Position numbers and translations under genes: made by a program
NCBI GenBank assembly: GCA_029938595.1
Contig: JAOZUP010000004.1
Location: 1-29,201, forward strand
Reading direction: 5' to 3'
Origin: Thermoanaerobaculales bacterium
Lineage (GTDB): Bacteria > Acidobacteriota > Thermoanaerobaculia > Thermoanaerobaculales > Sulfomarinibacteraceae
DNA length: 29,201 bases
The notes under the pieces: generated by a model
The model's input: the letters and a program-made list of their open reading frames with translations, nothing else
The model's database searches: none
What the model was told of the DNA's origin: nothing
Shown: piece after piece, positions 1 to 5,625 of the stretch
Layout of the letters: each line of letters starts with the position of its first letter
Numbering within the stretch: the first letter of the stretch is position 1

Positions 1-63
1 AAAACACCGCTGGGTGTGGTGCATCGGCGGCCGTAGCTGGAAGCTGGTGAGAAATACAGGCTA
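1..63 (+). repeat. Dispersed inverted-end element, copy A (truncated by window edge)
   Basis: The right end GGTGAGAAATACAGGCTA (46-63) matches the right end of copy B (11575-11592) at all but two positions. Further left, the blocks CCGCTGGGTGTGG, ATCGG and GTAG follow the interior of copy B in the same order with small gaps. Its end runs directly into the Shine-Dalgarno sequence of tatA. The left part lies outside the window or is degenerate. Confidence 0.6.
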
Positions 64-73
64 GGAGGTTCGA

Positions 74-274
74 ATGTTCGGAAGTCTCGGCCTTCCCGAG
101 TTGTTGATTTTGCTCGCGATAGTGGTCCTCATCTTTGGTGTCAATAAACTCCCGCGTCTCGGCAAGGGACTTGGCGAGGGCATCCGAAACTTCAAGGATT
201 CAGTGCGCTCAGATTCGAAGGCGGAGGACAACGACACCGCTGAGGAGTCACCCCGGGAGAATTCTGACTCATAA
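74..274 (+). CDS. tatA: Twin-arginine translocase subunit TatA/TatE
   Basis: The 66-residue protein is the pore-forming subunit of the Tat system, which exports folded proteins across the inner membrane. It has the family plan: a short FGSLGLPELLILL start, one membrane helix (about residues 8-22), the FG hinge (FGVNKLPRLG), an amphipathic helix (GKGLGEGIRNFKDSV) and a short acidic, unstructured tail. The length is normal for TatA. AGGAGG at 63-68 is placed 5 nt before the ATG and fixes the start. No tatB or tatC lies downstream, so the rest of the system must be elsewhere. The leader comes out of repeat copy A. TatA and TatE cannot be told apart by sequence. Confidence 0.93.
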   Translation: MFGSLGLPELLILLAIVVLIFGVNKLPRLGKGLGEGIRNFKDSVRSDSKAEDNDTAEESPRENSDS

Positions 275-302
275 ATCATGCGGGCTGGCTCGCACGCCTT
301 CC

Positions 303-311
303 TGCTATCCT
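303..311 (+). promoter_or_regulatory. Extended -10 element, likely leaderless promoter of the GGDEF gene
   Basis: TGC-TATCCT (TG at 303-304, hexamer 306-311) ends 7 nt before the ATG at 319. That places the expected transcript start at or next to the start codon. No good -35 is seen, which extended -10 promoters do not require. Confidence 0.45.
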
Positions 312-318
312 GGAAAGT

Positions 319-1497
319 ATGGCCGAGGACCACGCGGTACCATCACAGCGGATACGTTGCGTCAGCAGCGCCAAGCTGGCGCACTTCCTCAAGCGCGAAC
401 CGCGCTTGGCCTCCGCCACCGATCTCGATTTGAATCGAATATTCCGCGAGCTCCTCAAACGGGCTAATGATTTTCTTCCGTCGGATGCAGGCACGATCTA
501 CCTGGACGACCCGCTGGAAAAATCGGAAGATGCCAACAGACGATCGCTCGTGGTCATCGCCAGCTTCGGTCCGAAGGGTGAGGATCTGATCGAAGAGCGA
601 TTTGACACTCACAAGGGAATCATCGGCGAGGTCTACCGAACGGGCCTTTCATACTCGTGCTCCGAACCGCTCGCTGATCCGATATTCCGGAGCGGACCGG
701 GGTTGCGGATCGGATTTTCCATCGAGTCCGTGGTGTGTGCGCCGCTTGAGGTCGAGGGCCGCACGATCGGCGTCATCGAGCTCCTCAACCACAGCGGGGG
801 GCACGGGTATTCGGACGCTGATCTCGCGCTTCTCGGAATATTTGCACGCACCATCTCGCTTTCGATCGTCAACGCCATCGAAGCCCAGCGCTCGAAGGAG
901 ATCGCCAAACGGGACGAACTCACCGAACTCTATAACGATCGCCATCTCCACAGCAGTCTCTTACAGATTGTCGACCGAGCAATTTCCGAGGGCACCGAAT
1001 GCGGCATCATCTTCCTCGATCTCGACCACTTCAAAGAGGTTAACGACACTCACGGGCACCTGATCGGCAGCCGGTTGCTTCGTGAGGTCGGGGCGACCCT
1101 CCGGCAGATCATCCCCGGCAACGGGCTCGCAGCTCGTTATGGCGGCGACGAGTTTGTCATCGCCCTTCCCGGGGCCGGCCGGCAGGAGTGCTTCTGGGTC
1201 GCTGAAACGATCCGGCAAAACATCGCGGCGACCGCGTTCGTGGTCACGCCGGATCCGGAGGACCCTGGCGCCGGTCCGGCTCTCCGCATAGAGGGTGTGG
1301 TGACCTGCTCAATAGGAATCGCAACCCTCCAGGCAGACGTTCTCCCGGAACTCACCGTCGGCGGAGATGCCGGCACTGCGAAAGACGAGATTCTACGCAT
1401 GGCCGACACATGCATGTATGCGGCCAAGGAGCTCGGACGAAATCGCACAGTTCCATACTGGGATCTCGGCCGGTTGCTCGCCACGGGCATCGAGTAA
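319..1497 (+). CDS. GAF-GGDEF diguanylate cyclase
   Basis: The 392-residue soluble protein probably makes cyclic di-GMP from two GTP under control of a GAF sensor domain. Residues about 33-195 look like a GAF domain (SDAGTIYLDD, VVCAPLEVEGRTIGVIELLNH). The GGDEF domain follows (about 205-385) with the metal-binding LDLDHFKEVND and an intact RYGGDEFVIAL at about residue 273. The allosteric RxxD inhibitory site normally found five residues before GGDEF is not present (PGNG in its place), so product inhibition may be absent. There are no membrane segments. The start is the ATG just after an extended -10 sequence; no earlier in-frame start looks better. Its ligand is unknown. Confidence 0.9.
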   Translation: MAEDHAVPSQRIRCVSSAKLAHFLKREPRLASATDLDLNRIFRELLKRANDFLPSDAGTIYLDDPLEKSEDANRRSLVVIASFGPKGEDLIEERFDTHKGIIGEVYRTGLSYSCSEPLADPIFRSGPGLRIGFSIESVVCAPLEVEGRTIGVIELLNHSGGHGYSDADLALLGIFARTISLSIVNAIEAQRSKEIAKRDELTELYNDRHLHSSLLQIVDRAISEGTECGIIFLDLDHFKEVNDTHGHLIGSRLLREVGATLRQIIPGNGLAARYGGDEFVIALPGAGRQECFWVAETIRQNIAATAFVVTPDPEDPGAGPALRIEGVVTCSIGIATLQADVLPELTVGGDAGTAKDEILRMADTCMYAAKELGRNRTVPYWDLGRLLATGIE

Positions 1498-1552
1498 TTC
1501 GATGAGGACCAGTGGACTGCAACTCGCCGTCCTTGAGGGCGGTCTGAGGCGT

Positions 1553-1642
1553 GACTGCATCGGCCGATTCGCGACAATTCCAGCGGATACTTGCACTTCG
1601 CCGCCCTCGCCGCCAATCCCAGTGGGATGTGCGGGATAGCTA
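1553..1642 (-). repeat. Dispersed inverted-end element, copy C
   Basis: On the minus strand this block is colinear with copy B: GAGGGCGGCGAAGTGCAAG, TATCCGCTGGAATTGTCGCG and AATCGGCCGATGCAGTC, at roughly 80 percent identity by eye. Its left end, TATCCCGCACATCCCACTGG, matches the left end of copy D. It starts at the TAG stop codon (1642-1640) of the cysteine-desulfurase-like gene. The rest of the 1498-1640 gap holds no gene that I can support. Confidence 0.7.
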
Positions 1643-2833
1643 CCCCACCAGCTCGGCAACCCGACCGTTTCGTGCCCGCGCATACTCTGCTACCTCGGCG
1701 ACGGCCTCGATCGCCCTTTCGACATCCTCATCGGTAGTGAAAACCCCGGGCGAAAAGCGAATGGTTCCGTGCTCCTCGAAGGTGCCAATACCTTCGTGAA
1801 CCTGTGGCGCACAGTGCAGACCGGTGCGGGTGATCACGTCGTGCTCGACATCGAGGAAGGTCCCGGCCTGGTCCGCCGGTAAGCCGTCGAAGTTAAAAAC
1901 GAATACGGGCAGATGGTCCCGCTCCATGTCAGCGCAGTAAAGCCGAACCCCCTCGATGGCGGCAAGGCCCTCGTGAAGCCGTCGCGCATGCCTCATCTCA
2001 TGCTCGAAGATCGCATCTACACCGCCCCGTGCGGCGATCCACCGCTGCGCGGCGAGAAGACCGGAGACGCCCATGATGTTGACCGTGCCAAATTCCATCC
2101 GCCACGGGAATTCCATCGGCTGGCCCTTGAGCGCGCTCATGACCCCGGTCCCCCCGGCTCGGCAAGGTGTGATGTCGATGTGCTCACAGATGTACATGCC
2201 GCCAGTCCCGGACGGGCCGAAGAGCGATTTGTGACCAGTGAAGCACACCACGTCGATCATCATTTCGCCTACGTCGATGGGTACGAGCCCTGCGGTCTGG
2301 GCGGCATCGATGGCAAAGGTCACCCCGTGAGCACGACAGATACGGCCGATCTCGGCAACCGGCTGAATGGTCCCAATGACGTTCGAGCCGTGGTTGACAA
2401 TCACCAGTTTGGTATTCGGCCGGATCCGCTCCTCGATATCTCCGGGATCCACGTAACCGCGAGCATCGAACGGCAGGAATTCGACCTCGACGCCGTTCTC
2501 GGCCTGCCGGTACATCGGCCGCAGAACCGAGTTGTGCTCGAGACAGGTGGTGATTGCATGGTCGCCCGGCTTCAATACGCTTGAAATCAGCAGGTTGAGT
2601 GCATCCGTCACGTTATAGGAAAAGACCAACCGGTTGCGGTCGGTTCCGCCGAAAAAGTCGGTCAGCGCCTGCCTTGCTTCGGCAAGGGTTTCCTCCGCCT
2701 CGAGCGCGAGGTCGAAGCCCGTGCGACCGGGATTGACGCCACGCGCGGAATAGAAGTCGCACATGAACTGGATCACTTCGGGGGGTTTTGGAAAGGTGGT
2801 AGCGGCGTTGTCGAGATATACGAAATCGGACAT
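1640..2833 (-). CDS. PLP-dependent cysteine desulfurase family protein (EF2568-like)
   Basis: This 397-residue fold-type I PLP enzyme of aminotransferase class V probably removes sulfur from cysteine or a related compound, giving alanine and an enzyme persulfide. It has YLDNAATTFPKP at the N-terminus, LEHNS with the PLP-stacking His100, the PLP-binding Asp in AIDAAQT (D176), Lys202 in FTGHKSLFGPSGT and the persulfide Cys341 in TGLHCAPQVHEGIGT. The RTGLHCAP context is typical of the SufS-like subgroup known from Enterococcus EF2568. No sufU, iscU or iron-sulfur assembly gene is adjacent, so the sulfur acceptor is unknown. GAGGTG before the ATG overlaps the end of the upstream GntR gene (3-nt gap), so the two form one operon. 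Confidence 0.85.
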   Translation of the reverse strand: MSDFVYLDNAATTFPKPPEVIQFMCDFYSARGVNPGRTGFDLALEAEETLAEARQALTDFFGGTDRNRLVFSYNVTDALNLLISSVLKPGDHAITTCLEHNSVLRPMYRQAENGVEVEFLPFDARGYVDPGDIEERIRPNTKLVIVNHGSNVIGTIQPVAEIGRICRAHGVTFAIDAAQTAGLVPIDVGEMMIDVVCFTGHKSLFGPSGTGGMYICEHIDITPCRAGGTGVMSALKGQPMEFPWRMEFGTVNIMGVSGLLAAQRWIAARGGVDAIFEHEMRHARRLHEGLAAIEGVRLYCADMERDHLPVFVFNFDGLPADQAGTFLDVEHDVITRTGLHCAPQVHEGIGTFEEHGTIRFSPGVFTTDEDVERAIEAVAEVAEYARARNGRVAELVG

Positions 2834-2836
2834 ATT

Positions 2837-3529
2837 TCACCTCAAAGGGAGCTCAATACGATCGTCGATCAGAGCCCGCAATATACGATCGCGGGACGAC
2901 TGGATCTGGTTTCGCACGCAACTAATGACATTATCCGGGTCGCGACGATGCAGCAGCTCCACCAGTTGTTCGTGCTCCGACCGCATTTCGGATGCAAAGT
3001 CGCCAAGGTCGAGACCGAGGAAGAAGAAACGCTGCATGCCACCGAGAAGATCGCGGAGTATCGCCACGAGACGGCCGTTGCGCGAAAGCTCGGCCAGCCG
3101 AATGTGAAACTCGAGATTGCGGTCGAGGAAATCTGCGTACGATTCCCAATCATGGTAGGTGTACTCGGTGGCCGCGATCTCTTCGAGCCGGCTCAGATCG
3201 TCCGTGGTCGCGCGTGACGCCGCCAATTCGAGCGCATAGGTCTCCAGCAGCAGCCGCAGGTCGAAGCAATCGCCGATCTCATTGAGCGAAATCTGGTTGA
3301 CGAAGTATCCTTTGAAAGGCTGGTTGGTCAGGAGGCCGTCTTGCTGAAGGCGTCCGCACGCTTCTCGAACCGGCACTCGGCTCGAGCCGTACAGGCCCGC
3401 CAGCTCCTGCTCGGTCAGCGACGCCCCAGGACGGTGACGCAGGGTGATGATGTCGCGCTTCAGCGCGTTGTACACGTCCTCCGCAACAGTCCTTCGCTGA
3501 ACGCCAGTGATCGTTGCACCCTCTGCCAT
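2837..3529 (-). CDS. GntR-family transcriptional regulator, FCD (FadR) subfamily
   Basis: The 230-residue regulator has an N-terminal winged helix (about residues 13-78; EQELAGLYGSSRVPVREACGRL is the helix-turn-helix) and an all-helical FCD ligand domain (about 90-220). FCD domains usually bind a metal through one Asp and three His. Here the Asp and first His are seen in DRNLEFH and the second His in SEHEQL, but the usual C-terminal His is Gln (VRNQIQ). Metal or ligand binding may therefore differ. FCD regulators normally sense organic acids or amino acids. The gene precedes the cysteine-desulfurase-like gene, its probable target, and a palindromic operator overlaps its own promoter. The ATG is 8 nt after the -10, so the transcript may be leaderless. 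Confidence 0.88.
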   Translation of the reverse strand: MAEGATITGVQRRTVAEDVYNALKRDIITLRHRPGASLTEQELAGLYGSSRVPVREACGRLQQDGLLTNQPFKGYFVNQISLNEIGDCFDLRLLLETYALELAASRATTDDLSRLEEIAATEYTYHDWESYADFLDRNLEFHIRLAELSRNGRLVAILRDLLGGMQRFFFLGLDLGDFASEMRSEHEQLVELLHRRDPDNVISCVRNQIQSSRDRILRALIDDRIELPLR

Positions 3530-3537
3530 TAACAGCG

Positions 3538-3566
3538 ATTGTATACAAATTGTATACGAAAAACAA
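3538..3566 (-). promoter_or_regulatory. gntR promoter with overlapping palindromic operator
   Basis: On the minus strand TTGTTT (3566-3561), a 17-nt spacer and TACAAT (3543-3538) form a good sigma-70 promoter. Inside it lies the inverted repeat GTATACAA-A-TTGTATAC (3541-3557), with perfect 8-bp arms, which resembles operators of FCD-type GntR regulators. It fills the spacer and covers part of the -10, so a bound regulator should block RNA polymerase. The expected transcript start is within a few bases of the ATG at 3529. Confidence 0.75.
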
Positions 3567-3618
3567 CTTTCGATCGGATAGCGACGTGTGGCACCGGTTG
3601 TGGGGGATTTGAATCAGG

Positions 3619-3639
3619 ACCCATTACCCCTTACCCACG
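3619..3639. repeat. Short heptamer tandem repeat (ACCCNTT)
   Basis: Three consecutive 7-bp units ACCCATT, ACCCCTT and ACCCACG lie in the 213-bp gap between gntR and fur. It is too short to be sure it is not chance. It is listed because longer 7-bp tandem repeats occur at 4327-4368 and 26789-26823. Confidence 0.35.
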
Positions 3640-3640
3640 T

Positions 3641-3663
3641 GATTCTCGAACACGCCGAGAATC
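3641..3663. promoter_or_regulatory. Inverted repeat upstream of the fur promoter
   Basis: GATTCTCG (3641-3648) and CGAGAATC (3656-3663) are perfect 8-bp arms with a 7-nt spacer. The repeat ends 14 nt before the -35 of the fur promoter, a fitting place for a regulator or activator site. The protein that might bind it is unknown. Confidence 0.4.
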
Positions 3664-3677
3664 TGCTACTGTGTCTC

Positions 3678-3706
3678 TTGACACGATGTCGCATCGACGC
3701 TATCTT
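3678..3706 (+). promoter_or_regulatory. fur promoter, sigma-70 type
   Basis: A consensus TTGACA (3678-3683), a 17-nt spacer and TATCTT (3701-3706) predict a transcript start near 3713 and a leader of about 30 nt. GATGATAATGAGA just downstream resembles half of a Fur box, which could allow autoregulation, but the second half is not recognisable. Confidence 0.75.
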
Positions 3707-3742
3707 AGTTTGCAACGATGATAATGAGACTGGATTAACACT

Positions 3743-4210
3743 ATGAGCAGTAAACTTGCACAACGGGCACAGAAACTCTTCATCCAATACCTGAGGGAGA
3801 ACAACCTCAAGGTGACCCAGGAACGGTTGGCGCTGCTGGATGAGATCTTTGCCACCGATGAGCATCTCGACGCCGACGATCTCTTGGCGCGGATGAAGAG
3901 CAAACAACGAAAGGTGTCGCGGGCCACCGTCTACCGCACTCTCGACCTGCTCGTCCAATGCGGTCTGGTTCGGAAGAGCCGTCTCGGACGTGAGCATTAC
4001 TTCTACGAGAAGATGGAGCCGGGCGGCGGTCACCACCACATGGTCTGCACCGCCACCGGCAAAATCATTGAGTTTTGGGATGCCGATCTCGACGAGCGGC
4101 TGCGCCGTCTGTGCCAGGAGCACAAATTTCGTCCGTCCTTCATCTCGATCCAGATCCAGGGGCTCAGTGAGGAAGGCCAGAAGGTCGAGCAGGACACGTC
4201 GTTCTTCTGA
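3743..4210 (+). CDS. Fur-family metalloregulator
   Basis: The 155-residue protein has a DNA-binding winged helix (about residues 15-85, with RKVSRATVYRTLDLLVQCGLV) and a C-terminal dimerisation and metal domain. The HHHM motif (97-100), the Glu/Asp-rich FWDADLDERL stretch and later His residues fit the regulatory metal site of Fur. The structural-zinc CxxC is broken: C102 remains but the second Cys is Thr105 (CTATGK), and there is no C-terminal Cys pair. It is therefore a Fur-type protein without the classical structural zinc. PerR, Zur or another subtype cannot be excluded. A strong promoter and an intrinsic terminator make it monocistronic. A ferritin gene lies about 4.4 kb away and could be a target, but no Fur box is evident there. 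Confidence 0.88.
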   Translation: MSSKLAQRAQKLFIQYLRENNLKVTQERLALLDEIFATDEHLDADDLLARMKSKQRKVSRATVYRTLDLLVQCGLVRKSRLGREHYFYEKMEPGGGHHHMVCTATGKIIEFWDADLDERLRRLCQEHKFRPSFISIQIQGLSEEGQKVEQDTSFF

Positions 4211-4232
4211 TCACCGACTGATAACGACTCGA

Positions 4233-4262
4233 CGCCCCGCCGGAAACAGCGGGGCGTTTTTT
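4233..4262 (+). terminator. Intrinsic terminator of fur
   Basis: The 8-bp GC-rich stem CGCCCCGC / GCGGGGCG encloses an 8-nt loop and is followed by six T residues. It lies 22 nt after the fur stop codon. It has no T run on the other strand, so it should act mainly in the fur direction. Confidence 0.93.
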
Positions 4263-4283
4263 CTTGATGCCGGATGCGACGAA

Positions 4284-4311
4284 ATCATAAATCCACCCGT
4301 CTCGATGTCAA
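4284..4311 (-). promoter_or_regulatory. Minus-strand promoter pointing into the 3' end of fur
   Basis: On the minus strand TTGACA (4311-4306), a 16-nt spacer and TATGAT (4289-4284) form a near-consensus promoter. There is no minus-strand gene before 3529, so transcripts would run antisense through fur. The TTGACA belongs to the repeated block that also occurs upstream of ruvB. Confidence 0.5.
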
Positions 4312-4374
4312 GGGTTGATTGCGTAGATCTGGAATCCGGTATCCGGTATCTGGTATCTGGTATTCGGGCCGTCA
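4306..4374 (-). repeat. TTGACA-heptamer element, copy 1 (3' of tyrS)
   Basis: From the tyrS stop codon leftward it holds TGACGGCCC, six 7-bp units of consensus ATCYGGT on the plus strand (4327-4368), about 9 unrelated bases and CAACCCTTGACA (minus strand, 4317-4306). The same order recurs after ruvA at 26769-26837. The stop codon TGA of tyrS lies within the shared TGACGGCCC. Confidence 0.8.
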
Positions 4375-5601
4375 CTCCTTCGTGAAGCTCAGCCTCGCGA
4401 AGCGGCGCTTGCCAACCTGGACCAGCATTGGTTCGGTCGCGGTTGTAGCCACGTCGGCTTTGACGTCACGGACGCCCACGCCGTCGACCCTGACGCCACC
4501 CTGTTGGATGAGCCGCCGGGCATCGGAGTTCGACGCCGCCAGACCTCCCTCAACCAGCACTTTGGACAGCAGCATTCTGCCGCCGGAGGCGGTCACAGCG
4601 ATGTCGGGAATCTCCTGCGGAAGTTGTCCGGACGAGAACACCCGCTCGAACTCCCGCCGGGCAACCGCAGCATCCTCGGCGGAGTGAAACTCGGTGACGA
4701 TCGCGGCCGCCAGTTCTTTCTTGGCTTCCATCGGGTGCTTTGCGCCGGCCTTCACGCGCTTGCGCTCGGCCTCGATCTCGTCGGCGCCGCGATCGGTGAG
4801 CAGTAGCCAGTACTTCCACATGAGGTCGTCCGAAATCGACATGAGCTTGCCGAACATCTCGGTTGGCTCATCCTCCACAGCAATATAGTTTCCAAGCGAC
4901 TTCGACATCTTCTCGACACCGTCGAGGCCCTCGAGCAGGGGCAGAGTCATCACGACCTGAGGCTCCATGCCGTGCTCACGCATGAGATGGCGCCCGAAGA
5001 GGAGATTGAAGAGCTGGTCGGTTCCACCGAGCTCGACATCGACCTCCAGAACGACCGAGTCGTACGCCTGAGCGAGCGGATAGAGGAACTCGTGCAGGGC
5101 GATCGGCTGTCTGGCCTCGTACCGAGTGCGGAAGTCATCCCGTTCTAGCATCTGAGCCACTGTGACCTTAGCCGCCAGACGGATCCAATCCGCAGAGCTG
5201 AGTTCTCCCAGCCACCGCGAGTTGAAATCGATGACCGTGTCCTCGGGATCGAGCAGCTTGAAGATCTGGCGGCGGTAGGTTTCGGCGTTGGCCGCGATTT
5301 GCTCCGGTGTGAGCTGCGGCCGGGTGCTCTTCTTGCCGGTCGGGTCACCTATCATGCCGGTGAAATCACCAATCAGAAACACAACCCGGTGCCCGAGTTG
5401 CTGGAAGTGACGCATCTTGCGGATCACAACGGTGTGGCCGAGATGAAGGTCCGGCGCCGATGGATCAAAGCCCACCTTGACCACGAGCGGTTTGCCGGTG
5501 GACCGCGACCGCCGCAGCTTTTCGGCGAGCTGTTCCGCCGGGACCACATCGACGCAACCCTTGGTTAGATAGTCGAGCTGATCATCGATTGAGTGCGGCA
5601 A
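4372..5601 (-). CDS. tyrS: Tyrosyl-tRNA synthetase (TyrZ-like)
   Basis: This class I enzyme charges tRNA-Tyr with tyrosine in the cytoplasm. It shows KVGFDPSAPDLHLGHT with the HIGH-type HLGH, GDFTGMIGDPTGK, the tyrosine pocket QAYDS and GGTDQLFN, and an intact KMSKS loop (GVEKMSKSLGN). The C-terminal S4 RNA-binding domain is seen in LLSKVLVEGGLAASNSDARRLIQQGGVRV. KMSKS, rather than the KFGKT of E. coli TyrS, places it with the TyrZ type. The first possible start (GTG at 5610) overlaps the GGAGG sequence. The TTG at 5601 lies 7 nt after GGAGGT and is preferred, giving 409 residues. It follows the M16-like gene closely and is probably cotranscribed with it. No T-box leader is present. Confidence 0.95.
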   Translation of the reverse strand: MPHSIDDQLDYLTKGCVDVVPAEQLAEKLRRSRSTGKPLVVKVGFDPSAPDLHLGHTVVIRKMRHFQQLGHRVVFLIGDFTGMIGDPTGKKSTRPQLTPEQIAANAETYRRQIFKLLDPEDTVIDFNSRWLGELSSADWIRLAAKVTVAQMLERDDFRTRYEARQPIALHEFLYPLAQAYDSVVLEVDVELGGTDQLFNLLFGRHLMREHGMEPQVVMTLPLLEGLDGVEKMSKSLGNYIAVEDEPTEMFGKLMSISDDLMWKYWLLLTDRGADEIEAERKRVKAGAKHPMEAKKELAAAIVTEFHSAEDAAVARREFERVFSSGQLPQEIPDIAVTASGGRMLLSKVLVEGGLAASNSDARRLIQQGGVRVDGVGVRDVKADVATTATEPMLVQVGKRRFARLSFTKE

Positions 5602-5625
5602 CTCATCCACCTCCGTTCATACGGT

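Noticed and set aside
1913..2584. 223-codon plus-strand frame
   Set aside because: It is fully antisense to the well-supported PLP enzyme and shows no protein family pattern.
3717..3729. Fur box controlling fur
   Set aside because: Only one half (GATAATGAG) is recognisable; the second half does not match, so it is mentioned but not called.
4327..4368. CRISPR array
   Set aside because: The repeated unit is only 7 bp, directly tandem, without spacers; no cas gene is in the window.
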